A stretch of 10,111 nucleotides of DNA from Betaproteobacteria bacterium (GTDB lineage Bacteria; Pseudomonadota; Gammaproteobacteria; Burkholderiales; SG8-41), in assembly GCA_021300125.1 (NCBI GenBank), contig JAJTHX010000295.1, positions 1 through 10,111 of the forward strand, written 5' to 3'. The position numbers and the translations under genes were made by a program. Below are positions 1 through 7,106 of the stretch, in pieces. Numbering within the stretch: position 1 is the stretch's first letter; the number at the start of each line of letters is the position of its first letter. The notes under the pieces are model-generated. The model saw nothing but the letters and a program-made list of their open reading frames with translations, was not told the DNA's origin and did not search any database.

Positions 1-134
1 CCGCCGGCGACGGAGCGCCGGTGCAGGTGCCACAGGTTGTGGTGGCGCAGCCAGGGGCCGAAGCGGGCAATGTGGCGATTGCCGGTGATCGACGCGTGGG
101 TGGGCAGGTATTTGCGGAAGTGCTTGCGGGGCAT
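1..134 (-). CDS. DUF2062 domain-containing membrane protein (5' part only)
   Basis: The first 44 codons are present and the rest lies beyond the left edge. The protein begins MPRKHFRKYLPTHASI and continues to a run reading LWHLHRRSVAGG. This basic start, with its H/R-rich stretch and a conserved RRSVAGG just before the first membrane helix, is what I know from the DUF2062 family of small inner-membrane proteins, whose biochemical role is not established. The gene is divergent from comEC with a 72-bp gap, an arrangement common in beta- and gammaproteobacteria. The ATG at 134-132 is chosen because the family pattern starts right there. The bases ahead of it show no strong Shine-Dalgarno. Family assignment is fairly secure; function is unknown. 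Confidence 0.85.
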   Translation of the reverse strand, partial: MPRKHFRKYLPTHASITGNRHIARFGPWLRHHNLWHLHRRSVAG

Positions 135-157
135 GATGGGCTTGCGGTTGGCGGTGG

Positions 158-184
158 ATTCTACCGGCTCCGGTCAGCGGCCAA
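158..184 (-). promoter_or_regulatory. Candidate sigma-70 promoter for the DUF2062 gene
   Basis: On the minus strand TTGGCC (184-179) lies 15 bp before TAGAAT (163-158). The -35 box matches 4 of 6 consensus bases and the -10 box 5 of 6. The spacer is shorter than ideal. Transcription would begin near 151, about 17 nt ahead of the ATG. It is the best minus-strand match I see in the short divergent gap, but unproven. Confidence 0.3.
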
Positions 185-206
185 GCAGCGGCTGCGTTAG
201 GCAGGG

Positions 207-2606
207 ATGGTTACTGCGGTCATCGCTTTTGCCCTGGGAGTCTGGTGGCTGCAGCAGCAGCCCGTGCTGCCGGACTTGGCCCTGGCCTGGCCGCTGGCGC
301 TGCTGCCGGTGGCGGCGCTGGCGGCCTGGCGTGCCGGCGCGCCAGGCCGTGCGCTGGGGCGCCTGTGCCTTGTCGTTTTTGCCGCTGGCTGCGGTTTTGT
401 GTGGGCAGGGTGGCAGGCCCAGACGCGCATGGCCGATGCGCTGCCGGCGCAATGGGAGGGAAGGGATGTCACGGTGGTCGGCGTGGTCTCGGGGCTGCCG
501 CAGGCCTACGACCGCAGCCTGCGCTTCGAGTTCGAGGTCGAACGGGTCGAAACAGCGGATGCGCGGGTGCCGCGGCGCATCGTGCTCTCGTGGTGGGGTG
601 CCGGCGTGCGTGACGGCGGCCCCGCGGTGCTGCCCGAGGTGCATGCCGGTGAACGCTGGCGATTCACCGTGCGCCTGAAGCGTCCGCATGGCCTCGCCAA
701 TCCCAATGGTTTCGATTACGAAGCATGGCTGCTGGAGCGCGGCATCCGCGCCACCGGTTATGTGCGGCCCAGGGGCGAGCGGCAGCGCCTAGATGCACGC
801 GCCTCAGGTGCGGGTTACGCCATCGAGGCCGCGCGCGAAGGCCTGCGCGATCGCATCCGCGGTGCGCTGGGCGATGCACCCGCCGCCGGCGTCATCGTCG
901 CGCTCGTGATGGGCGACCAGCGGGCGATCACCCCGGAGCAGTGGCAGGTGTTCACCCGCACCGGCGTCAATCACCTGATGTCGATTTCCGGCCTGCACGT
1001 GACCATGCTCTCGGGGTTGGCGTTCATGCTGGTGAACGGGCTGTGGCGGCGCAGTGCGCGGCTCACCCTGGCGCTGCCCGCGGTGAAGGCGGCCTCCATC
1101 GCGGGCCTGATCGCCGCGATCGTCTACGCGTTGCTCGCCGGCTTTGCGGTGCCCGCCCAGCGCACCGTATTCATGCTCGCGGTGGTGGCGCTGGCCTTGT
1201 GGCTGGGGCGCGCGTCGGCGGCCGGGCATGTGCTCGCGCTGGCCTTGCTGGTGGTGCTCGTGATTGATCCCTGGGCGGTACTTGCGGCTGGCTTCTGGCT
1301 GTCCTTTGGCGCGGTTGCGGTGATCATGCTGGTGTCCGTGCACCGCTTGCGGCCGGCGCACTGGCTTGTCACCTGGGCGCGTGTGCAATGGGCGGTCACG
1401 CTGGCGCTGGTGCCGGTGCTGATCGCCATGTTCCAGCAGGTGTCGCTGATATCGCCCGTGGCCAACGCGCTGGCGATTCCGCTCGTGAGCCTGGTGGTGG
1501 TGCCGCTGGCGCTGGCCGGCAGCGTGCTGCCTTTCGATGCGGTGCTGCAGCTTGCGCAATGGTTGATGGCCGGTTGCGTGATCGCGCTCGAGTGGCTGGC
1601 AGCGCTTCCAGCGGCGGCCTGGCAGCAGCATGCACCGCCGCCGTGGACGGTTGTGGTGGCGCTGGCGGGCGCGCTGTGGCTGCTGCTGCCCCGCGGATTT
1701 CCGGCACGCTGGCTGGGGGCCTTGGCTTTCCTGCCGCTGCTGCTGATCGCGCCTGCGCCGCCCCGGGATGGCGCGTTGCGCCTGACCGTGCTAGACGTCG
1801 GCCAGGGGCTGTCGGTGGTGGCGCAGACGCGAAGCCATGCGCTGCTTTTCGATACCGGCCCCGGCTTCGGCCCCGGTGCCGACAGCGGCAGTCGCGTCAT
1901 CGTGCCTTTCCTGCGCGCAGCCGGGATCCGCAGCCTTGATGCGATGGTGGTCAGCCACGACGATGCCGACCATACCGGCGGCGCCTTGTCGGTGCTGCAG
2001 GCGGTACCGGTGGAGGTTCTGCTGACATCCTTGCCCGACCTTGATCCCCTGTTGCTGATCGGGCCGCGGGAGCAGCGCTGCCGCGCCGGACAGTCCTGGG
2101 AATGGGATGGCGTGCGTTTCGAAATGCTGCACCCGGATGGCGCCACCATCGCCGCGCCGAAGCTGAAGGACAACGAGCGCAGCTGTGTGCTGAAGATTGC
2201 CACCGCCGTTGGCAGTGTGCTGATTCCTGCCGACATCGAAAGGCGCGGAGAACAGACGCTGCTCGCCACAGTGCCGGAGCGGCTGAAAGCCGATGTGCTG
2301 GTCGCGCCGCACCAGGGCAGCCGCACTTCGTCATCCCCCGCGTTTGTCGCGGCGGTTGCGCCGCGGCTGGTGATTTTTCCCGTGGGTTACCGCAATGCCT
2401 TCCGCCATCCGCATCCGGAGGTCGTTGCCCGCTACGCGGCACAGGGCAGCGCGGGCCTGCGCACCGACCGCGACGGCGCGGTCACGATCGAACTGGGTCC
2501 CCATGCGCCGCTGGTAGTGGCGCGTTACCGCGCCCGTTACGTGCGTTATTGGCATGCACCTCGCAATGCGGGAGCGGTGGACGAACTGCTGGCCAGGGGG
2601 TTGTAA
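207..2606 (+). CDS. comEC: ComEC/Rec2 DNA-uptake channel protein
   Basis: 799 aa, the normal full length for proteobacterial ComEC/Rec2, the inner-membrane channel that carries single-stranded DNA into the cytoplasm during natural transformation. Three family regions are visible in order. An N-terminal hydrophobic stretch and soluble DUF4131-type domain span about residues 1-190. The polytopic Competence domain spans about 215-500, with the SGLH motif at 261-264 and the VANALAIPLVS stretch near 420. A metallo-beta-lactamase-like domain starts at LDVGQG (D530), has the metal-site motif HDDADH at 584-589, and continues to LIPADIE and APHQGS. In some ComEC proteins this domain is thought to degrade the non-transported strand; the HxDxDH residues are intact here. 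The ATG at 207 is preceded by AGGCAGGG, a reasonable ribosome site. Divergent from the DUF2062 gene. The pilus and ComEA genes needed for competence are not in the window. Confidence 0.95.
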   Translation: MVTAVIAFALGVWWLQQQPVLPDLALAWPLALLPVAALAAWRAGAPGRALGRLCLVVFAAGCGFVWAGWQAQTRMADALPAQWEGRDVTVVGVVSGLPQAYDRSLRFEFEVERVETADARVPRRIVLSWWGAGVRDGGPAVLPEVHAGERWRFTVRLKRPHGLANPNGFDYEAWLLERGIRATGYVRPRGERQRLDARASGAGYAIEAAREGLRDRIRGALGDAPAAGVIVALVMGDQRAITPEQWQVFTRTGVNHLMSISGLHVTMLSGLAFMLVNGLWRRSARLTLALPAVKAASIAGLIAAIVYALLAGFAVPAQRTVFMLAVVALALWLGRASAAGHVLALALLVVLVIDPWAVLAAGFWLSFGAVAVIMLVSVHRLRPAHWLVTWARVQWAVTLALVPVLIAMFQQVSLISPVANALAIPLVSLVVVPLALAGSVLPFDAVLQLAQWLMAGCVIALEWLAALPAAAWQQHAPPPWTVVVALAGALWLLLPRGFPARWLGALAFLPLLLIAPAPPRDGALRLTVLDVGQGLSVVAQTRSHALLFDTGPGFGPGADSGSRVIVPFLRAAGIRSLDAMVVSHDDADHTGGALSVLQAVPVEVLLTSLPDLDPLLLIGPREQRCRAGQSWEWDGVRFEMLHPDGATIAAPKLKDNERSCVLKIATAVGSVLIPADIERRGEQTLLATVPERLKADVLVAPHQGSRTSSSPAFVAAVAPRLVIFPVGYRNAFRHPHPEVVARYAAQGSAGLRTDRDGAVTIELGPHAPLVVARYRARYVRYWHAPRNAGAVDELLARGL

Positions 2607-2880
2607 GCCACTGCCTGGACAGGGCGGTAGCCACCTTTGACGGCTGCAACGACCGTTTCAGCCAGTGCGTCAACATGACGCCGGGCATTGTTGCCGGCGA
2701 TGCACTGTTCATCGCGGCGGCGATCTGTGCGCCACGGTTGTGCGACACTGGTCCGCGCCGGGATGGCATTGGCGGCAGGCCGAGCTCCGCGTTCCTCTAC
2801 CTGCTGAGCCGGCTGAATGCAAGGCTGAAGGTGCGGTGGTGCTGTTGTTGCCGGGCGCTATTTGAGATGCGGCTGAACTG
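2607..2880. other. Gap between comEC and small membrane-protein gene; no convincing gene
   Basis: 274 bp without a recognisable product. A frame from the ATG at 2675 would give 68 aa and stop at 2879-2881, in a TGATG overlap with the next start. Its translation is rich in Arg and has four consecutive Cys, and it resembles no family I know. A GC hairpin is present (CGCCGG 2679-2684, 9-nt loop, CCGGCG 2694-2699) but has no T tract after it, so I do not call a terminator for comEC. The stretch could be a decayed gene or an untranslated leader. Confidence 0.4.
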
Positions 2881-3249
2881 ATGTGGTTGAACTTCAAAAT
2901 CGCAATGTTTTACGGCGCCCCTGCCGCCGCGCTGCTGGCCGTGTTCGCACTGCTGGTGGCATTGCTGCGGCGCGTGCGTGGCGGCCGGCTCCGGCCCGGC
3001 CGCGCGGCGGCGTTGTTCCTGTGGGCCTGGCTGGCGCCGGCGGCAGCATTGCTGCTGATCGTGGTGGCTGGTGAACTTGCCGGTTACCGGTCTTCGACCG
3101 TGACCCAATATCATTGGGATTGGCGGCGACTCATGATCCTGCTGCAGGCGCTGTTGCCGGTCGGCGGCTACCTTGCGGCGATGGTACTGGCGCTGCATCT
3201 GCTCCTGCTCGTGCTGCTGTTGCAGTTGCGCGGTTCACGCAAAGGCTAA
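2881..3249 (+). CDS. Small three-helix inner-membrane protein, unknown function
   Basis: 122 aa, not recognised. It has three strongly hydrophobic segments at about residues 9-29, 43-66 and 84-116. The first loop (30-41) is rich in Arg, and the second (67-83) is polar, with the stretch TVTQYHWDW. The C-terminus is basic (RGSRKG). By the positive-inside rule the 30-41 loop and the C-terminus should face the cytoplasm. Codon choice looks like the neighbouring genes (many CTG, GCG, GGC), which supports real coding. The start is uncertain: the ATG at 2881 has no clear Shine-Dalgarno and neither does the next in-frame ATG at 2905. It sits between comEC and scpA on the same strand, but nothing in it links it to either function. 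Confidence 0.6.
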   Translation: MWLNFKIAMFYGAPAAALLAVFALLVALLRRVRGGRLRPGRAAALFLWAWLAPAAALLLIVVAGELAGYRSSTVTQYHWDWRRLMILLQALLPVGGYLAAMVLALHLLLLVLLLQLRGSRKG

Positions 3250-3306
3250 TCCCTTCAATGGCTTATGCCTGCCCTTGAGCTGCAGGCCGCGATCCTGGCG
3301 TGTGCG

Positions 3307-3335
3307 TTGGGTGGACTGTCGAATACCGGTAAAAT
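3307..3335 (+). promoter_or_regulatory. Candidate sigma-70 promoter for scpAB
   Basis: TTGGGT (3307-3312) and TAAAAT (3330-3335) are separated by exactly 17 bp. The -10 box matches 5 of 6 consensus bases and the -35 box has the TTG core only. The -10 lies in a local AT-rich patch of a GC-rich region. Transcription would start near 3342, leaving a leader of about 80 nt ahead of the scpA ATG. Confidence 0.45.
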
Positions 3336-3361
3336 ATCGCGATGCAGCAGCCCCCGCACCT

Positions 3362-3424
3362 ATGGCCGATCCACAGCGTTCCGCGAGCCGCATCGCGCGG
3401 AACCTCCGGATCTCTCCGCCATGA
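3362..3424 (+). CDS. Possible 20-codon leader ORF overlapping the scpA start
   Basis: An ATG at 3362 opens a 20-residue frame (begins MADPQRSASR, ends ISPP) whose TGA at 3422-3424 overlaps the scpA ATG in an ATGA. It lies downstream of the candidate promoter. scpA has no visible Shine-Dalgarno, so re-initiation from this short frame could supply ribosomes. Against it: the mini-ORF has no obvious ribosome site either, and the peptide resembles no family I can name with confidence. Confidence 0.25.
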   Translation: MADPQRSASRIARNLRISPP

Positions 3425-4242
3425 CTGATGTCGTGTCTGCAGAGGCGGCCGAGCCGTCGCCCGTAGCCCGGGTCTATGGCCAGCCGGTGCTTGAGGTTCC
3501 GCAGGACCTCTACATTCCGCCCGATGCACTGGAAGTGTTCCTTGAGCAGTTCGAGGGGCCGCTGGACCTGCTGCTCTACCTGATCCGCAAGGAGAACATC
3601 AGCGTCCTCGACATTCCGATGGCGAAGCTGACCGAGCAATACCTCGAATATGTCGAGATGATGCGCACGCAGCAGCTGGAACTGGCTGCCGAATACCTGC
3701 TGATGGCGGCAATGATGATCGAGATCAAGTCGCGCATGCTGCTGCCGCGTCCCGCAAGCGCGGAGGCGGTGGAGGAAGATCCCCGGGCTGAACTGGTTCG
3801 CCGCCTGATGGAATACGAGCAGATGAAGCTCGCCGCGCAGGGACTCAACGAGCTGCCGCAGGCGGGCCGGGATTTCTCGGTCGTGCATGTGCTGTTCGAG
3901 CGCGAGACGGCACTTCGCCTGCCCGAAGTCCGGGTCGAGGACCTGCGCCAGGCCTGGCTCACCATCCTGCAGCGCGCCTCGATCACCCGGCACCACAAGA
4001 TCACCCGCGAGCAGCTTTCGGTGCGCGCGCACATGACGCGTGTGCTGCGCCTGCTGCAGGAACGCGATTACGTCGAGTTCGAGGAGCTGTTCACGCCGGA
4101 GGAGGGCGTACCGGTGCTGGTGGTGTCCTTCCTCGCGGTGCTTGAACTGGCCAAGGAAACGCTGATCGTGGTCAGCCAGGAAGCGGCGTATGCGCCGATC
4201 TACGTCAAACTCAGGGGCGGCCACCTGGCCGCCGTGCAATGA
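3421..4242 (+). CDS. scpA: Segregation and condensation protein A (kleisin of the SMC complex)
   Basis: 273 aa. ScpA is the kleisin that bridges the head and neck of an SMC dimer and binds a ScpB dimer, acting on the nucleoid to condense and segregate the chromosome. The signature is clear: YIPPDALEVFLEQF at 31-44, then EGPLDLLLYLI at 45-55 and VLDIPMAKLTEQYLEY at 62-77. Next comes the helical EYLLMAAMMIEIKSRMLLPRP (about 91-111) that forms the N-terminal SMC-binding bundle. An acidic linker follows (AEAVEEDPRAE), and a C-terminal winged helix (about 190-273) that should contact the other SMC head. The frame stays open upstream to 3265, but I start at 3421: the added 52 residues look non-coding and would run across the promoter candidate. 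The stop overlaps the scpB start (ATGA), so the two are co-transcribed and probably translationally coupled. Confidence 0.95.
   Translation: MTDVVSAEAAEPSPVARVYGQPVLEVPQDLYIPPDALEVFLEQFEGPLDLLLYLIRKENISVLDIPMAKLTEQYLEYVEMMRTQQLELAAEYLLMAAMMIEIKSRMLLPRPASAEAVEEDPRAELVRRLMEYEQMKLAAQGLNELPQAGRDFSVVHVLFERETALRLPEVRVEDLRQAWLTILQRASITRHHKITREQLSVRAHMTRVLRLLQERDYVEFEELFTPEEGVPVLVVSFLAVLELAKETLIVVSQEAAYAPIYVKLRGGHLAAVQ
4216..4233 (+). promoter_or_regulatory. Hairpin covering the scpB translation-initiation region
   Basis: GGCGGCCA (4216-4223) and TGGCCGCC (4226-4233) are perfect complements separated by two bases, so a stem of 7 bp with a 4-nt loop is realistic in RNA. It ends 5 nt before the scpB ATG. 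The only Shine-Dalgarno-like purines, AGGGG at 4213-4217, lie at its left foot. It would restrict independent initiation at scpB and favour coupling to ribosomes finishing scpA. Confidence 0.45.
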
Positions 4243-5027
4243 ATATGGAAACGCAACAACAACCGGATCAGGATCAGGACCAGCAGGAGCAGGCCCAGCA
4301 GGAACAGGGCCTCGACATCGCGCACGTCAAATACGTGCTGGAGACCGCGCTGCTGGTGAGCAGCGAGCCGATGTCGCTCAGCGAACTGAAAAAACTGTTC
4401 GAGGAGAAGCTCGACAACGACACGCTGCGCAAGGTCCTCGAGGAGATCCGGGGCGACTGGGAGGGCCGGGGCGTGGAGCTGGTCCCGGTTGCTTCGGGCT
4501 GGCGTTTCCGCAGCCGGCCCGAGGCGCAGAAATTCCTCGATCGCCTCAATCCGGAGAAGCCGCCGAAATACTCTCGTGCGGTGCTTGAAACGCTGGCGAT
4601 CATTGCCTACAAGCAGCCGGTGACCCGCGGCGACATCGAGGAAATCCGGGGCGTGACGGTGTCGCCCGGCATCCTCAAGGCGCTGGAGGCGAGGGGCTGG
4701 ATCGATGTCATCGGCCACCGCGAGGTACCGGGGCGGCCGGAAATTTTCGCGACTACGAAGTCTTTTCTCGACGACCTTAACCTGCGCTCGCTGGAAGAAC
4801 TGCCGCCCCTGTCCGAACTGGGCAATCTGGTCGAGCAGCCAAACCGAGAGATGAACCTTGACGCCGCCTTCGAGCCGCTGCCTGCGGTGAGCATGGGGGA
4901 AGGTCTGGTTGACGGCGACGAGGAAGAGGCTGTTGCCGCGGATGGCACTTTGGCCGAAGCGGAGGTTGTGGCGGGCCCCGCTTCTGATACCCCCCAGGCC
5001 GAGGCGCCCGCATCGCAACTGCACTGA
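4239..5027 (+). CDS. scpB: Segregation and condensation protein B
   Basis: 262 aa. ScpB dimers bind the central linker of ScpA in the SMC-ScpAB condensin. After a polar N-terminal tail (residues 4-24, almost all Gln, Asp and Glu) come two winged-helix domains. The first, about 26-105, runs from VKYVLETALLVSSEPMSL to GWRFRSRPE. The second, about 110-185, holds the family hallmarks RAVLETLAIIAYKQPVTRGDIEEIRGV, then LEARGWIDVIGHREVPGRPEIFATT and FLDDLNLRSLEELPPL. The C-terminal 75 residues are acidic and Ala-rich, as is usual in proteobacterial ScpB. The ATG at 4239 overlaps the scpA stop; an alternative in-frame ATG is at 4245. It ends 13 bp from the convergent cbbO gene. In many proteobacteria rluB follows scpB; here it does not. 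Confidence 0.95.
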   Translation: MNMETQQQPDQDQDQQEQAQQEQGLDIAHVKYVLETALLVSSEPMSLSELKKLFEEKLDNDTLRKVLEEIRGDWEGRGVELVPVASGWRFRSRPEAQKFLDRLNPEKPPKYSRAVLETLAIIAYKQPVTRGDIEEIRGVTVSPGILKALEARGWIDVIGHREVPGRPEIFATTKSFLDDLNLRSLEELPPLSELGNLVEQPNREMNLDAAFEPLPAVSMGEGLVDGDEEEAVAADGTLAEAEVVAGPASDTPQAEAPASQLH

Positions 5028-5040
5028 GCGCCCTGATTTG

Positions 5041-7095
5041 TCAGCCGGTCAGCCGGCGGTAGATTTCTGCCACTTTCAGCGGCAGTTTTTCAACCTGATC
5101 CACCAGCGTCCAGCTTACCGGTCCGTAGAGGTGGGGCAGGTAGTCGCGCGCTTCGTGGTCGATGGTGATGCAGAAAGGGCGGATGCCGGCATGGTGGGCT
5201 TCGAGCAGCGCCTGCCGCGTATCCTCGATCCCGTATTCACCGCGGTAGTGATCGCTGTAGTCGTCAGGTTTGCCGTCCGACAGGGTCACCAGCAACCGGG
5301 TGCGCGCGTCCACCGCGGAGAGCAGCGTGCAGAGGTGGCGTATGGCTGCACCCATGCGCGTGTAGTCGCGAGGGGTGATGCCGGCGATGCGCGCGCGCAC
5401 CGCGGTATTGTAAGCCTCGCTGAAACGCTTGATCGGATAGATTTCGCAGCGCTGCCGGGTCACGCCTGAAAAACCGTAGATCGCGTAGCGGTCTCCAAGC
5501 ACTTCCAGCGCCTCGCACAGCATCACCAGTGCCTCGCGTTCGGCCTCGTTGATCCAGCCCTTGGTCGAGCCGCTCATGTCCACCATGAACAGCGCAGCAA
5601 GATCGCGCTCGGCCTTTTGGCGGCGGGTGAACAGCCGTTCCGGCATCTCTTGGCCGTTGCGCACCCCGATGCGCGCGTCGATTACGGCGTCGAGGTCGAG
5701 GTCGTCTCCGTGGTGCTGGCGGCGCAGCCTGCGGTCCTCGCCGCGCAACACCTCGAAGCTGCGCTTGAGGCCTTCAATCTGCGGCCGGTAGCGGGCGAGG
5801 GTGGCATCCACGAACGCGCTGTTTCCGGGCTTGATCTCGATCTCGCGCAGCGTGCACCAGCTGCGGCGGTAATGCCGCCGCTGGCAGTCCCATTCATCGT
5901 AGTGAAAGCCGCGGCTGCCTTCTTGCGGGGCCGTGCCCGCGGTATCTGCGGCATTGCCGTCCGGTCCTGCCTGCGCCTGCAGATAATCGTCGGGGATTTC
6001 GCCGAGATCCTGCAGCAGGGATTCGATGCGCTCCCCGACGGCAGGCGGTGCCTGCAGGGGCTGGCCGTCGAGCCTGAGCGTGTAGTTCGTGCCATCCCCG
6101 GCGCCGCGGTGATGATCGATGCTGAAACGTCCGGCATCGTCATCTTCGCCTGCCCCGGGGCCGCGTTGCGACTCCAGCAATTGCGCGAGCAGTGCTGCCA
6201 GTTCGCCGCGTTCGCGTTCCACGCGGGCCTCGCGCCGGGCAGAGGCCTGGGTGTGCAAGTGGATGCGCCAGGGCAGTCGCGGCGGTTCAAGACGGCCGTA
6301 CAGCTGTTCCAGCAACACCAGGCTGTCGCAGGTCGTGGCACCGGGCTGCTGCAGCCGCAGGCAGCGCGGATCAGGGTTGCCGTGCCAGTTTTCCAGCAGC
6401 CGGGCCACCCCGGGTACGAGGGCAGCGATGCGCGGAGTCAGCCTGAGCATCTCAAGGTGCATCAGGAGGTCGGCGGCATGCCCGGGTTCAGGGTAGGCAG
6501 CGCAAGCCGAGGCGAGGTCGTGGTGGTGACTGCCAAAACGGTTCTGCGCCCAGAGCAGAGTAGATAACCCTTTGAATATATTGAAATTTTCATTTTTGCT
6601 GGGCATTGGGGCGATGCGTGCTGGCAGAAACAGGGTGTCGGTATCCGTGCTGACCCTGGGGCCGGCCTCGACCTGCAGTGTCCGTCCGCCGAGGCCGCGC
6701 ACGAACAGCCGCAGCACACCGGCGCACTCTTCGAAATTGCAGGCCACCGCATGGTCTACCGCGGTGCCGAACGCGGCGTGATCCTGCAGGAGGCTGCTGG
6801 CACTGTGCAGGCCCTCGCGGTCGTAGCGGTCCAGTGCCTCCAGCAACCAGGCGCGCGCGGCGGTTTCGTCCAAAACCTCCAGAGCCGCAGGGGCTGCGGC
6901 TGCGAAGCGGTAGGCGAGTTCGTAATTGCTGCGGTCGATGACCTCGATCCAGTGCAGCACGAAGGCCTGGCGGGCGAGATCCAGCGTGGCGATGGCCTGC
7001 GCCAGTGGCGCCGCGCTGCGCCTAGCGGAGAGCACCGGGCCCAGCAGGTATTCCAGTTGCTGCTGCAGTGCCGGCGCGTCCACGGTCTTGGGCAT
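5041..7095 (-). CDS. cbbO: CbbO/NorD-family VWA-domain protein, partner of the CbbQ ATPase
   Basis: 684 aa. CbbO and NorD proteins work with a MoxR-type AAA+ ring. CbbO recruits it to RuBisCO to release inhibitory sugar phosphates, while NorD helps activate nitric oxide reductase. The N-terminal two-thirds is a helical adaptor region with family landmarks at about 165-190 (NFNIFKG, then WAQNRFG), DLGEIPDDYLQ, and FHYDEWD at 397-403. The C-terminal third is a von Willebrand A domain with a complete MIDAS: D506, S508 and S510 (DMSGS), T579 (DYTRMG) and D607 (TLSDGKPDD). The frame is open to 7191, but the ATG at 7095 is preferred because a start at 7191 would run 85 bp into cbbQ, whereas 7095 leaves 11 bp after its stop. 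No good Shine-Dalgarno is visible. It is shorter than the CbbO proteins I recall (over 700 aa). The family is certain; CbbO versus NorD role is inferred and the client is unknown. Confidence 0.88.
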   Translation of the reverse strand: MPKTVDAPALQQQLEYLLGPVLSARRSAAPLAQAIATLDLARQAFVLHWIEVIDRSNYELAYRFAAAAPAALEVLDETAARAWLLEALDRYDREGLHSASSLLQDHAAFGTAVDHAVACNFEECAGVLRLFVRGLGGRTLQVEAGPRVSTDTDTLFLPARIAPMPSKNENFNIFKGLSTLLWAQNRFGSHHHDLASACAAYPEPGHAADLLMHLEMLRLTPRIAALVPGVARLLENWHGNPDPRCLRLQQPGATTCDSLVLLEQLYGRLEPPRLPWRIHLHTQASARREARVERERGELAALLAQLLESQRGPGAGEDDDAGRFSIDHHRGAGDGTNYTLRLDGQPLQAPPAVGERIESLLQDLGEIPDDYLQAQAGPDGNAADTAGTAPQEGSRGFHYDEWDCQRRHYRRSWCTLREIEIKPGNSAFVDATLARYRPQIEGLKRSFEVLRGEDRRLRRQHHGDDLDLDAVIDARIGVRNGQEMPERLFTRRQKAERDLAALFMVDMSGSTKGWINEAEREALVMLCEALEVLGDRYAIYGFSGVTRQRCEIYPIKRFSEAYNTAVRARIAGITPRDYTRMGAAIRHLCTLLSAVDARTRLLVTLSDGKPDDYSDHYRGEYGIEDTRQALLEAHHAGIRPFCITIDHEARDYLPHLYGPVSWTLVDQVEKLPLKVAEIYRRLTG

Positions 7096-7106
7096 CAGGA
7101 ATGGGG

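Noticed and set aside
2102..2881. 259-aa frame overlapping the comEC 3' end and the following gap
   Set aside because: Its first two-thirds is comEC read in another frame, and the last third is Cys/Arg-rich without family resemblance; at most the part after 2675 could be real.
3265..3420. Longer scpA starting at 3265, adding 52 residues
   Set aside because: The added sequence lacks any ScpA similarity, crosses the promoter candidate, and the known family pattern begins shortly after the ATG at 3421.
3235..4239. 334-aa open frame on the minus strand opposite scpA
   Set aside because: Antisense to scpA, which has unmistakable family motifs; the His/Gln/Arg-rich translation is typical of an antisense artefact.
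5033..5057. Small inverted repeats (CTGATTTGTCAG and GCCGG-TCAG-CCGGC) at the convergent scpB/cbbO ends as a bidirectional terminator
   Set aside because: Stems are only 4-5 bp and neither strand has a T tract after them, so a terminator cannot be supported.
5617..6567. 316-aa open frame on the plus strand opposite cbbO
   Set aside because: Same reason: it is opposite a real gene with intact VWA motifs, and its composition is that of an antisense frame.
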